Of a stretch of DNA of 64,000 nt, positions 8,576-17,117 are shown one piece after another. Position 1 is the stretch's first letter, and every line of letters starts with the position of its first letter. Source of the stretch: UBA8958 sp964571695. Lineage in GTDB: Bacteria > Desulfobacterota > Syntrophia > Syntrophales > UBA8958. The notes below the pieces were generated by a model. It did not search any database. It saw nothing but the letters and a program-made list of their open reading frames with translations, and was not told the origin of the DNA. The stretch spans positions 186,001-250,000 of the forward strand of contig CAZNDG010000001.1 of the NCBI GenBank assembly GCA_964571695.1, in the 5' to 3' direction. The translations under genes and the position numbers were made by a program.

Positions 8576-9325
8576 TCATTTATTGCCCTTCCCCAGGAAA
8601 TGGCTGAACATATCGATGGGGATGGGGAACACCGTGGTGGAGTTGTTCTCCGAGGCAATCTGGTTCAGGGTCTGCAGATAGCGCAACTGCAGGGTAATGG
8701 GCTCCCGCGCCATAACCGATGCCGCCTCCATGAGCTTTTCCGCCGCCTGAAATTCGCCTTCCGCCGCAATGACCTTGGCCCGCCGTTCCCGTTCCGCCTC
8801 GGCCTGTTTTGCCATGGCCCGCTTCATCTCTTCCGGCAGATCGATATGCTTCACCTCCACCAGGGTCACCTTGATTCCCCAAGGATCGGTGCTCCGGTCC
8901 AGGATCTCCTGAAGATGGAGGTTGATCTTCTCCCGCTCCGACAGGATCTCGTCCAACTCTACCTGGCCGCAGACGCTCCGGAGGGTGGTCTGGGCAAGCT
9001 GTGACGTGGCATAGAGGAAGTTCTCCACCTCCGTTACCGCCGAATTGGCGTCCATAACCCGGAAATAGACCACGGCGTTGACCTTGATAGAAACATTATC
9101 CCGGGTGATGACATCCTGGGCGGGGACATCCATGGTGATGATCCGCATATCCACCTTTACCATCTTGTCGATAACCGGGATGAGGATTATCAGACCGGGG
9201 CCTTTCATGTCGATGATCCTTCCCAGCCGGAAGATGACGGCCCGTTCGTACTCGTTCATGATCCTGATGGCCGAGGCCAAAAACATGATGATGAGAAAAA
9301 CGATGATGGTAATCGTGTATGTCAT
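8576..9325 (-). CDS. slipin (stomatin/SPFH-domain membrane protein)
   Basis: 249 residues: an N-terminal membrane segment (ITIIVFLIIMFLASAI), then a PHB/SPFH domain with the family signature NEYERAVIFRLGR, PGLIILIPVID, DVPAQDVITRDNVSIKVNAV and a helical C-terminal region rich in A/E/R (AEAERERRAKVIAAEGE). Slipins form oligomeric membrane scaffolds and are typically encoded with a NfeD protease, exactly as here (18 bp after nfeD). GGGAGGAAGCAAC precedes the ATG. Confidence 0.92.
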   Translation of the reverse strand: MTYTITIIVFLIIMFLASAIRIMNEYERAVIFRLGRIIDMKGPGLIILIPVIDKMVKVDMRIITMDVPAQDVITRDNVSIKVNAVVYFRVMDANSAVTEVENFLYATSQLAQTTLRSVCGQVELDEILSEREKINLHLQEILDRSTDPWGIKVTLVEVKHIDLPEEMKRAMAKQAEAERERRAKVIAAEGEFQAAEKLMEAASVMAREPITLQLRYLQTLNQIASENNSTTVFPIPIDMFSHFLGKGNK

Positions 9326-9342
9326 GTTGCTTCCCTCCTTAT

Positions 9343-10656
9343 TTATCTTTCCTTGGTTGCCGCCACCTTTATTTGCAAACCCTCGACCTTGACCACGGTG
9401 ACCCTCGTCCCATGTTTAAGTGGCTCGTCGCTGTAGGCCGCCCAGTATTCCCCTTTGACCATGACCTTGCCCTCGCCGTCGATGTCGGTTACCGCCTTGC
9501 CTGTCGCGCCGATCATCCCTTCCTTGCCCGTAAGCTTTTTCCGGACCTGGGCCTTGACCACCAGATAGATCACCCCGGCAAAGAAGAGGGAAATAATGGT
9601 CAAAGTCGGGATCATCACCCCCAGAGACACCCGCAGGGCCGGGTCCGGGGAGTCGAAAAGCATCAGAGAACCCACGGCGAGGGAGATGATTCCCCCGACG
9701 GTCAGTATCCCGTGACTGACCACCTTGATCTCGGCTATGAACAGCACGATCCCGAACAGGATGAGCAGGACCGCGGCGTAATTCACCGGCAGGGTCTGCA
9801 TGGCGAAAAACGCGAGGATCAGGGATATTCCTCCCACCACGCCGGGGAGGATGGCCCCGGGGTGGGAGAATTCGAAGTAGAGTCCCGCCAGCCCGAGCAG
9901 AAACAGGATATAGGCGATATTGGGATCGCTCAGGGTGGTAAGGATCCGTTGCCGGTGCCCCATCTTTTTCTCCATCAGGGTCGCTCCCGCCGTCTTCAAG
10001 ACTCTTTTTTTGTCGCCTACGAGCACCTGCCTTCCCTCCGCCTGGGCAAGGAGATGGCGAATATCCGTGGCGACATAATCGATGACGTTGTTTTTCAGAG
10101 CCTCTTCAGCGGTGATGGACTCGCTTTTGCGTACCGCCTTTTCCACCCACTCCTCGTTTTTTCCCCGGATCTTGGCGATACTGCGGACATAGGCGGCGGC
10201 GTCATTGGCCACCTTTTCCATCATGGTCTTGTCGCCCGTTCCCCCGCCCAGACCTACGGGGTGGGCGGCGCCGATGTTCGTTCCCGGGGTCATGGCCGCC
10301 ACGTGGGCCGCCACGGTGATGATAACACCGGCGGAGGCGGCGCGGGCGCCGGAGGGATATACATAGACCAGAACCGGCACCGGGGCGTTGAGGATTCCCT
10401 TGGCAATATCCCGCATGGAAAGATCGAGCCCCCCCGGGGTATCGAGGAGAATGATCAGGCCTTCCGCCCCTTCCTTGCCGGCGGAGGCAATATGCTGGAG
10501 GATGAATTCCGCCACCGGGGGCGTGATGGGACCGCTTACGGTAATCTGGTGAAAGGTGGGGGTCCGCTCCACGGCCGGGACATCCATACCGGAAACAAGC
10601 AGGAGCAGGAGCAGCGTCACCGTCAAACCGGCGCGTAAATAGCGTTTCTGAAACAT
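9343..10656 (-). CDS. NfeD-family membrane-bound serine protease (ClpP-type)
   Basis: 437 residues with signal peptide (residues ~8-25), a ClpP/SppA-like serine protease domain (LLDTPGGL, SGARAASAGV with candidate nucleophile Ser108, GTNIGAAHPV), four to five TM helices at ~230-370 and a C-terminal NfeD OB-fold domain (GATGKAVTDID, VKGEYWAAYSDEPL, VEGLQIKVAATKE). This is the long NfeD1b form that partners and can cleave stomatin-like proteins. AAGGAGG precedes the start, which is one base from the UDG stop codon. Confidence 0.93.
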   Translation of the reverse strand: MFQKRYLRAGLTVTLLLLLLVSGMDVPAVERTPTFHQITVSGPITPPVAEFILQHIASAGKEGAEGLIILLDTPGGLDLSMRDIAKGILNAPVPVLVYVYPSGARAASAGVIITVAAHVAAMTPGTNIGAAHPVGLGGGTGDKTMMEKVANDAAAYVRSIAKIRGKNEEWVEKAVRKSESITAEEALKNNVIDYVATDIRHLLAQAEGRQVLVGDKKRVLKTAGATLMEKKMGHRQRILTTLSDPNIAYILFLLGLAGLYFEFSHPGAILPGVVGGISLILAFFAMQTLPVNYAAVLLILFGIVLFIAEIKVVSHGILTVGGIISLAVGSLMLFDSPDPALRVSLGVMIPTLTIISLFFAGVIYLVVKAQVRKKLTGKEGMIGATGKAVTDIDGEGKVMVKGEYWAAYSDEPLKHGTRVTVVKVEGLQIKVAATKER

Positions 10657-10657
10657 T

Positions 10658-11518
10658 TCAACCTCCTTCGCCGTTCCCGGCTTCGAGGAGCCGCATAATC
10701 TGCTGGACGTCCTCCCACACCTGGCGCTTCTGGGCGGGATTCCTCAAGAGATAGGCCGGGTGATAGGTCGGCATCAGGGGAATGTCGTGATAGCTATGCC
10801 AGCGCCCCCGGAGGGTGGAGACGGGAGCTCCGGTCTTCAGGAGCGTCTGGGCGGCTATGGTCCCCAGGGCGCAGATCGCCCGGGGCCTGATGGCCTCTAA
10901 TTGCCGGACCAGAAACGGCTCGCAGGCGGCGATCTCCGCGGGGGCGGGATTGCGGTTTCCCGGCGGCCGGCATTTGAGGATATTGCAGATGTAAACCTCC
11001 GGACGCTTCATCTTCATGGCCTCGATAATCCTCGTAAGGAGTTGACCCGCCCGGCCGACGAACGGCCTCCCCTGGGCGTCTTCATCGGCCCCGGGAGCCT
11101 CGCCGACAAATACCAGCGCCGCCTGGGGGTTCCCCTCTCCGAAGACGATGTTCCTTCTCCCGAGATGAATCCGGCACCGCCGGCAGTCTCCCAATTCCCC
11201 GCGCAACTGTTCCAGATCCAGGGGAACAGCCGGTGGCTCCAAGGGGTTCGGAATCCGCTCTGGTTCCGTAGCTCCCATTATCACCGGGCGGGGTGCCCCA
11301 GCCGCGGGTTGCGGCGCCATCTCCAAAGGGTCGACCGGTGGCGATGCCGCCGAAAAAAATGCTTCGGACGCGGGGAGCGATGCCTGATCGATCGCCATTA
11401 CGCCGTCTCCACCCGCACGGAATGAGATTGTATTCCGGCCGGCGGTCGCTTCCGCCTCGATATGGGCCCGCAGCGCCCCGATCAACAGGAGGAGTTCCTC
11501 TTTACCTTGAGCCGGCAT
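10658..11518 (-). CDS. family 4 uracil-DNA glycosylase (Fe-S)
   Basis: 286-residue type 4 UDG that removes uracil from DNA. Motif A is GEAPGADED (residues 139-147), motif B is the MPTYHPAYLLR stretch near the C-terminus, and cluster cysteines are C112/C115, C183 (ILKCRPPGNRNP) and C199 (ACEPFL). The first ~100 residues are a Pro/Ala-rich extension, common in delta-proteobacterial members. It overlaps the end of coaBC by 17 bp, implying coupled translation. Confidence 0.92.
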   Translation of the reverse strand: MPAQGKEELLLLIGALRAHIEAEATAGRNTISFRAGGDGVMAIDQASLPASEAFFSAASPPVDPLEMAPQPAAGAPRPVIMGATEPERIPNPLEPPAVPLDLEQLRGELGDCRRCRIHLGRRNIVFGEGNPQAALVFVGEAPGADEDAQGRPFVGRAGQLLTRIIEAMKMKRPEVYICNILKCRPPGNRNPAPAEIAACEPFLVRQLEAIRPRAICALGTIAAQTLLKTGAPVSTLRGRWHSYHDIPLMPTYHPAYLLRNPAQKRQVWEDVQQIMRLLEAGNGEGG

Positions 11519-12701
11519 CTATGAGCCCCTTGACCCGGTCCAGAATCCTGGCCGCGATGTCGAGTTTGTCCATGAGGGGGACTGTTTCGACCCCTCCCTG
11601 GAGATCGAGAATCTTGATGATGTTGGTGTCTGATTGGAAACCCGCCCCGGACTGGTGAAGATCGTTGGCCACGATCAGATCCATATTTTTGGCAAAGAGT
11701 TTGGCCTTCGCGTTGGCCAGGAGATCTTCGGATTCCATGGCAAACCCCACGACCACGCGTTTTTCTTTTTTCGCGCCGATTTCGGCGATGATATCAGGAT
11801 TTCTTTCCAGAACGATGGTCAAGGGACCCCGCTTTTTCTTTATCTTATTCCCGGCGCGCGAGGCCGGACGATAATCCGCCACGGCCGCCGCCTTGATGAC
11901 CACTGTGGCGGCTTCGAGGCGGCTCATGACGGCGTCGCGCATCTCCAAGGCGCTCTCCACGGAAACGAAATCGACCCCATAGGGGACGGGCAAGGCCGTG
12001 GGACCGCTGACAAGGATCACCTCCGCCCCGCGTCGCCGGGCCATGTTCGCCAGGGCGTAGCCCATCTTTCCCGATGAGTAGTTGGTAATGAATCGGACGG
12101 GATCGAATGGCTCCCGGGTGGGCCCGGCGGTGACGAGAATCTTTTCCCCGGCCAGATCCTTATCCGTCCAGGCCGACTCGATAGCCTCGACAATCGTCTC
12201 CAGTTCGGCCAGCCTTCCGATCCCGGCGGTCTTGCACGCCAGTTCGCCGCAGCCCGGCGACACGATATTGACACCCCTTTTCTGCAGAATCCCGATATTT
12301 TTCTGTACCGCCGGATGGGTGTACATGTTGTCGTTCATGGCCGGGCAGACGACCACCGGCGCCCGGGCGGCCAGGAGGACCGTGGAAAGCAAATCGTCGG
12401 CGATACCCGCCGCCATCTTCCCGATGATATTGGCGGTGGCCGGCGCCACGACGATCACATCCCCGTAGGCCGCCAAAGAGATATGGTTCAGATCGTAATG
12501 TTCCTGGGAAAAAAGATCGCTGAAAACAGGATGGCCCGTAAGGGTCTGAAAGGTCAGGGGCGTGATGAATTCCTTGGCATGTTCCGTCATCACCACCATG
12601 ACGGCAATATCTTTTTTCGCCAGCAATCTTACCAGTTCGGCCGCCTTGTACGCGGCGATACCGCCGGTGACGCCGAGAACCGCCTTTTTTCCTGCCGCCA
12701 T
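11502..12701 (-). CDS. coaBC: bifunctional phosphopantothenoylcysteine decarboxylase / phosphopantothenate-cysteine ligase
   Basis: 399 residues, normal length. The N-terminal CoaC flavoprotein part has GVTGGIAAYKA, the catalytic-His region DLNHISLA, the PAMNDNMY motif and the GCGELACKTAGIGRL segment with the catalytic Cys. The C-terminal CoaB part has TAGPTREPFDPVRFITNYSSGKMG and KIKKKRG with the ligase lysine. It makes 4'-phosphopantetheine for coenzyme A synthesis. GGAGGGGGCGG precedes the ATG. Confidence 0.97.
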   Translation of the reverse strand: MAAGKKAVLGVTGGIAAYKAAELVRLLAKKDIAVMVVMTEHAKEFITPLTFQTLTGHPVFSDLFSQEHYDLNHISLAAYGDVIVVAPATANIIGKMAAGIADDLLSTVLLAARAPVVVCPAMNDNMYTHPAVQKNIGILQKRGVNIVSPGCGELACKTAGIGRLAELETIVEAIESAWTDKDLAGEKILVTAGPTREPFDPVRFITNYSSGKMGYALANMARRRGAEVILVSGPTALPVPYGVDFVSVESALEMRDAVMSRLEAATVVIKAAAVADYRPASRAGNKIKKKRGPLTIVLERNPDIIAEIGAKKEKRVVVGFAMESEDLLANAKAKLFAKNMDLIVANDLHQSGAGFQSDTNIIKILDLQGGVETVPLMDKLDIAARILDRVKGLIDAGSR

Positions 12702-12804
12702 CTTTTCCGCCCCCTCCCGATTGGCCGCTATTTTACGGCGACTATAGCAATAATGACCGCCAAGATCAAGGTAAGGAATACATCCTTTACGCTTTATCTA
12801 TGAC

Positions 12805-12833
12805 TTGCAAAAGCCGGAGAAAATAACTATAGA
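12805..12833 (+). promoter_or_regulatory. candidate sigma-70 promoter for the M23 peptidase gene
   Basis: TTGCAA (12805-12810), 17-bp spacer and TATAGA (12828-12833) lie about 65 bp before the start codon in the divergent coaBC/M23 gap. It is a reasonable hexamer pair, unsupported by other data. Confidence 0.4.
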
Positions 12834-12898
12834 TCGGAAAGTGTTTTTCCGCGTTTCCACATCGCCGACAATAAAATAATTCTATTTACAGGAAGGCC

Positions 12899-14227
12899 AT
12901 GAAGACCTACAAGATCTATTTTTTCACCGGAGCGGTTATCATCATCAGTGCCCTCGCCTGGTGGTTCTTCGCCACCATCGGTGAATTCGGCGCCCCCCGT
13001 ATTGAATTGATGCAGGACCTTCGCGGCATCGGCCCGCGCACGGTTTTGGAAATCACCTTTTCCGATACCGGCAGCGGCCTCCGGGAAACTGCCGTTACCC
13101 TCACCCAGGATAACCAGCCCCGGGTGCTTTCGAAACTGGAATTCTCCGGTCCCAAGACAAAACGCCACGTCGTTTCGATCCCCATCGATCCCCAGGCGCT
13201 CAGGCTCCATGACGGCCCGGCCACCCTGACCTTAACGGCGACGGATCATGCCCTGTGGAAGAATTCCACCGCCGTCAACCGCCTGGTGAATGTCGACGTC
13301 ATCCCACCGCAGATCTTTTTGCTCACCCCGGTGACGCACATCAATCCCGGCGGCACCGGGATGGTGCTCTTCCGCATCTCCAAGACTGTACCGGTAGCGG
13401 GGATCCGGGTAAATGACTTAAACTTCCCGGCCTATCCCGCAACGATCAACAATAAACCCTGCCTGATTGCCTATTTTGCCCTGCCCGTCTCCGCGGCATC
13501 CCAGGTAACGGCCATAAAGCTGTACGCCCGCGATGAGGGGGGAAACGAAGCATGGCAGAACCTGCCCCATCTCCTCCTCAAGAAGAAATTCCGGAGCGAT
13601 CGGATGAACACCTCCGATTCTTTCCTGCAGCAAAAGATGCCCGAATTCGTCGCCCAGAATCCCGCCCTGGCGGGAAAATCCCTTCTTGATGCATTTATCC
13701 ATGTCAACGGCGTCTTGCGGGGAGAGAATTTTCGGACCATCCAATCCGTATGCGCAAAATCCGTCCCCCGGCAGCTCTGGGAAGGGACATTTCTCCGGAT
13801 GAAGGACGCGGCCCCCATGGCCCAGTTCGGAGATCACCGCATCTACTATCATGGCGACAAACCCATCGGAGAAAGCACGCACCTGGGAGTGGATCTGGCC
13901 TCCACGGCCAACGCCCCCATCGAAGCCGCCAACAGCGGCATAATTTCCTATACCGGTTATTTGGGCATCTACGGCAACATGGTCATGATCGACCACGGGC
14001 TGGGGCTCTTCAGCCTGTATGCCCACTTGTCGAGCATCGAAGTGAAAACCGGGCAGGAGGTAAAAAAAGGGGCGGTACTGGGGAGAAGCGGCCTCACCGG
14101 TTTGGCCGGCGGTGATCATTTGCATTTTTCCATCCTGGTGGGGGGGCAATTCGTGAATCCTACGGAGTGGTGGGACCCTCACTGGATCCAGGACAACATC
14201 ACCAAGAAGATGGACGTCTCTTTTTAA
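12899..14227 (+). CDS. M23-family zinc metallopeptidase (LytM-type)
   Basis: 442 residues: an uncleaved-looking TM anchor (IYFFTGAVIIISALAWWFFA), a beta-rich periplasmic region of ~270 residues with Ig-like appearance, and a C-terminal LytM domain with the zinc ligands THLGVDL (HxxxD) and GDHLHF (HxH), plus VMIDHGLGLFSLYAHL and KKGAVLGRSG. Such enzymes cut peptidoglycan cross-links or activate amidases. AGGAAGGCC precedes the ATG. Monocistronic by position. Confidence 0.92.
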   Translation: MKTYKIYFFTGAVIIISALAWWFFATIGEFGAPRIELMQDLRGIGPRTVLEITFSDTGSGLRETAVTLTQDNQPRVLSKLEFSGPKTKRHVVSIPIDPQALRLHDGPATLTLTATDHALWKNSTAVNRLVNVDVIPPQIFLLTPVTHINPGGTGMVLFRISKTVPVAGIRVNDLNFPAYPATINNKPCLIAYFALPVSAASQVTAIKLYARDEGGNEAWQNLPHLLLKKKFRSDRMNTSDSFLQQKMPEFVAQNPALAGKSLLDAFIHVNGVLRGENFRTIQSVCAKSVPRQLWEGTFLRMKDAAPMAQFGDHRIYYHGDKPIGESTHLGVDLASTANAPIEAANSGIISYTGYLGIYGNMVMIDHGLGLFSLYAHLSSIEVKTGQEVKKGAVLGRSGLTGLAGGDHLHFSILVGGQFVNPTEWWDPHWIQDNITKKMDVSF

Positions 14228-14594
14228 ACACGGGGCTGCGATCGGTCACGGTGAGTAAATCATCACGACGAGAGCTTCACTGCGGGAAAATGGTTCGCAA
14301 GCAGCGAATCAAATGTTTTTCGACCATTTCGGAGTTGAGCTTAACACCCGGTATTGGATAAGATTTATACGTCACCCATTGAGAAGCGAAAAGATTTCTG
14401 AGCCGCGGCAAAGCCATTTTTCAAAGGCCTAACGACTTCTTGAAGGAGGATTTTCCTTCTCCTTTTTTGGGTTTGGTCAGCGGGGAAGGGGTTAAGGCTT
14501 GGTTTGGTATTGAAGGGGGAGAGGACCGCGAGATTTATGCGAGAGTGCATATAATCTTCATTGTCCGAAGAGCGCCGCTATCTCCCCAGGTCCT
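14228..14594. other. 367-bp gap between convergent M23 and rapZ genes
   Basis: Only short frames (~60 codons) without ribosome sites are present, and I accept none. A weak hairpin followed by T6 (GAAGGA near 14442, TCCTTC near 14454, then CCTTTTTT) could terminate plus-strand transcription, but it lies 220 bp beyond the M23 stop. Nothing else is recognised. Confidence 0.4.
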
Positions 14595-15452
14595 TCAGCT
14601 TTTCCCGATGTCCCGGTGGTTGGCATGGATATTGTAACCCTTGTCGGAGAAATATGCGGCCAGTTCGTTGGCCATGGCGACGGAACGATGTTTTCCCCCG
14701 GTACAGCCGAGGGCGATATGGAGCTGTACCTTGCCTTCCTTTTCATACAGAGGCAATAGAAAAGACATGAGGGCAAATAGCTTTTCAATAAACCGCCGTC
14801 CCTCATCGGAGGCCAGGATGTAATCCCGCACCGCCGGATGATGTCCGTCGTGTTTTTTCAAGGAATCCACAAAATACGGATTGGGGAGAAAGCGAACGTC
14901 CAGGACGATGTCCGCATCCACGGGGATACCATAGCGGTATCCGAAGGATGTCACGTGAACGATCAGCCGCTTTTCCGACCCGGGTGACAGGAAGATCCTC
15001 TGCACGGTGTCTTTCAACTGATGGACGTTGGAGGACGTGCTGTCGATGATCTTATCAGCCATCAGCTTCAGCGGCGCCAGTTTTTGCCGCTCCAGCGCGA
15101 TGCCCTCCATAATCGACCCCTTCACTGCCAGCGGATGACTACGCCGCGTTTCACTGAACCGATGCAGCAAGGCCTCGTCCCCGGCATCCAGAAACAGGAT
15201 CTCAATGACATAGCCCTGCTCCCGGAGGCGTTTGAAGATCCGGGGGTATTTTTCCAGGAAGCCCTGTTCCCGCAAATCCATGACCATGGCCACCTTGGAG
15301 ATCATTTTGGAAGGATCGGACTGGATATTCAAGAATTTCGGCAGCAGGACGATCGGCAGATTATCCACGCAAAAAAAACCGAGATCCTCCAAAGCCCGCA
15401 GAGCGGTACTCTTGCCGGAACCAGACATCCCGGTGATCACCACAATCTGCAT
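14595..15452 (-). CDS. rapZ: RapZ-family P-loop nucleotide-binding protein
   Basis: 285 residues from the ATG at 15452, picked over the upstream in-frame start at 15527 because AAGGAGGGATGAG lies just before it and the family starts at the beta-strand preceding the P-loop. Walker A is GMSGSGKST; conserved FCVDNLP, MDLRE, LFLDAGDEALLHRFSETRRSHPL, SFGYRYGIP.DADIV and IALGCTGGKHRSVA motifs follow. In enterobacteria RapZ directs RNase E to the GlmZ sRNA, and homologues bind UDP-GlcNAc or nucleotides. It overlaps the hprK region and closes the rpoN operon. Confidence 0.93.
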   Translation of the reverse strand: MQIVVITGMSGSGKSTALRALEDLGFFCVDNLPIVLLPKFLNIQSDPSKMISKVAMVMDLREQGFLEKYPRIFKRLREQGYVIEILFLDAGDEALLHRFSETRRSHPLAVKGSIMEGIALERQKLAPLKLMADKIIDSTSSNVHQLKDTVQRIFLSPGSEKRLIVHVTSFGYRYGIPVDADIVLDVRFLPNPYFVDSLKKHDGHHPAVRDYILASDEGRRFIEKLFALMSFLLPLYEKEGKVQLHIALGCTGGKHRSVAMANELAAYFSDKGYNIHANHRDIGKS

Positions 15453-15453
15453 C

Positions 15454-15921
15454 TCATCCCTCCTTGCTGCCCTCCCGGCATCGGAGTCGCCGGATGATCC
15501 TCGGCACGGTGTTTCGAACGTCGTCATCGACCATAACGGACAAAAAAACGACCCTCAAATCCATGGACTTCCAGATTTCACCTACGGTTATATATTTTTC
15601 CGTCGTATTTTCATTTTTTTTGATCAGTTCCACAATAAAATTGATCCGGCACTCCGGAATGGTGTGAAATGACGGAAACATCCGGGTGACGGCGAAGATG
15701 CCTTTCGACGGCAACCAGGCAAGTCCGCGTATCCTCTCATGGGCTTTGCCCAGGGGACGGCGGTCGTCGCCAATGCTTAGTTCCACAAGATCGTCGGCCA
15801 CCCATACGCCTCCCCTGCGGACTATTTCCAGGGCACAGGTCGTCTTCCCGGCACCGCTATCTCCCACCAGCAGAACTCCCCGTCCCATCCATTGGATAAG
15901 GCAACCGTGAATATTCTTCAT
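15454..15921 (-). CDS. hprK: HPr kinase/phosphorylase, catalytic domain only
   Basis: 155 residues, half the size of the Gram-positive enzyme, lacking its N-terminal domain as in alpha- and delta-proteobacterial short HprK. It starts HGCLIQWMGRGVLLVGDSGAGKTT (Walker A near residues 20-28), keeps GVWVADDLVEL, and has RIRGLAWLPSKGIF where the HPrK/P signature region lies. It would phosphorylate Ser of HPr. No HPr gene is in view, so the partner must be elsewhere. It sits between ptsN and rapZ. Confidence 0.85.
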   Translation of the reverse strand: MKNIHGCLIQWMGRGVLLVGDSGAGKTTCALEIVRRGGVWVADDLVELSIGDDRRPLGKAHERIRGLAWLPSKGIFAVTRMFPSFHTIPECRINFIVELIKKNENTTEKYITVGEIWKSMDLRVVFLSVMVDDDVRNTVPRIIRRLRCREGSKEG

Positions 15922-16020
15922 GGTTCTATCCGCTTCCCAGGGTTATTCACTGCTGTAAGGGCAGATCCCGACGAAAGCAAACCGCTTTTTCCGAAGATGG
16001 GCAACTACGATACAGACCGA

Positions 16021-16491
16021 TCAGCAGGATTCATCCTTGTTGATGATAACCTGCATGATCTCGTCCCTGGACCGGGCGGCAAGGAGATCGTTGCGAAAAG
16101 CACCATCTTTCAGCATTTTAGACAGTTTGGCTAACATTTTCAGGTGCTGACCCGCCGCGTTTTCCGGCGCGAGAAGGAGAAAGAACAGATGGACGGGCCG
16201 ACCGTCCATGGCATTGAAATCGAGACCTTCCTGGCTGATTCCGAAGGAGATGGTCAATTCATCTATGGTGGCGAGTTTCCCATGGGGGATGGCGATGCCG
16301 TCACCGATTCCGGTACTCCCCAGTTTTTCTCTCCCCAAAAGGACATTCACCGTTGCCTCGGCGTCATAACCCGGCCTGCCGGTCAGGATGACGGCGGCCA
16401 GTTCCTCCAGGACATCACGTTTGTTCCGGGACGACAATTGCTCGATTATGAAGTCCTTTTTCAGTATTTCCGCAATCTTCATCTGCATCAT
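16021..16491 (-). CDS. ptsN: PTS IIA-Ntr domain regulatory protein
   Basis: 156 residues from the first of three near-adjacent ATGs (16491, 16488, 16482); a longer frame to 16632 lies inside hpf and is rejected. The fold is PTS_EIIA_2 with the phospho-accepting His in GDGIAIPHGKL, preceded by LLGREKLGSTGIG and followed by HLFFLLLAPENAAGQHLKMLAKLSK. EIIA-Ntr is the end of the regulatory PTS and links phosphoenolpyruvate/nitrogen status to K+ and sigma-54 functions. It follows hpf by a few bases in the conserved rpoN-hpf-ptsN order. Confidence 0.92.
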   Translation of the reverse strand: MMQMKIAEILKKDFIIEQLSSRNKRDVLEELAAVILTGRPGYDAEATVNVLLGREKLGSTGIGDGIAIPHGKLATIDELTISFGISQEGLDFNAMDGRPVHLFFLLLAPENAAGQHLKMLAKLSKMLKDGAFRNDLLAARSRDEIMQVIINKDESC

Positions 16492-16498
16492 CTCAAGT

Positions 16499-17038
16499 TT
16501 AGCTGTTGGTCTCGACCAGAACGTAATTGCCGTCGTCCCGCCGATATATGACGGCAACATTTTCCGTCGCGGTATCACGGAAGATGATAAAGAGGTTTTT
16601 CGATGCCTCCAGTTCCATAATCGCATCGTCATGGGACATGGGGTTCAAGATTGCCTTACGGGTCTCCACGAATCGGGGCTCATGGATGTCTTCCAGTCCC
16701 GCTTCCGGGACACTTTCAAATATGCTCTCCCCGGCCTTGACGCCGGCGCCCTTGTGAATTCGCATCTTTTCGCGATGCTTCTTCAACTGCCGCTCGATTT
16801 TCTCCACCGCCTCGTCAATGGCCAGCGCCATCTCTTTTGACTCTTCCCTGGCATTTACAATCATACCGTTGTCCGTGAGATTGATTTCCGCCACATTCCG
16901 GAATTTTTCCACCGAGAGCACCACCCTTACATCCACCGGACGATCGAGGTATTTTTTCAGCTTGCCGAGTTTCTCTTCCACATAATTCTTGAACCACTCT
17001 TCCCCGTCTGTATTTCTGAAGGTCACAGAGATCTTCAT
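16499..17038 (-). CDS. hpf: ribosome hibernation promoting factor, long form
   Basis: 179 residues. The N-terminal S30AE domain (KISVTFRNTDG, YVEEKLGKLKKYLDRP, ALAIDEAVEKIERQLKKHREK) joins a short linker to the C-terminal dimerisation domain (PRFVETRKAILNPMSHDDAIMELEASKNLFIIFRDT, NYVLVE). The long form dimerises 70S ribosomes to inactive 100S particles in slow growth. GGGAGGAAAGA precedes the ATG. It has its own candidate promoter in the gap after rpoN. Confidence 0.94.
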   Translation of the reverse strand: MKISVTFRNTDGEEWFKNYVEEKLGKLKKYLDRPVDVRVVLSVEKFRNVAEINLTDNGMIVNAREESKEMALAIDEAVEKIERQLKKHREKMRIHKGAGVKAGESIFESVPEAGLEDIHEPRFVETRKAILNPMSHDDAIMELEASKNLFIIFRDTATENVAVIYRRDDGNYVLVETNS

Positions 17039-17076
17039 TCTTTCCTCCCGTTGTTTTACTTGTAAAAAGGTTTTGT

Positions 17077-17105
17077 GCTATATTGGTGTCGCCGGAAAAA
17101 GTCAA
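17077..17105 (-). promoter_or_regulatory. candidate internal promoter for hpf-ptsN-hprK-rapZ
   Basis: On the minus strand TTGACT (17105-17100), 17-bp spacer and TATAGC (17082-17077) lie in the 79-bp rpoN/hpf gap, about 40 bp before the hpf start. This would allow hibernation factor and PTS genes to be expressed independently of lpt/rpoN. Confidence 0.5.
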
Positions 17106-17117
17106 CCCTTTTTTGTT

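Noticed and set aside
9319..10638. 439-codon plus-strand open frame opposite nfeD
   Set aside because: It is the antisense shadow of a clear NfeD protease gene, with His/Gly/Asp-rich nonsense composition and no ribosome site.
14365..14637. Two ~60-codon ORFs between the M23 and rapZ genes
   Set aside because: No Shine-Dalgarno, mutual overlap and overlap with rapZ; composition not protein-like.
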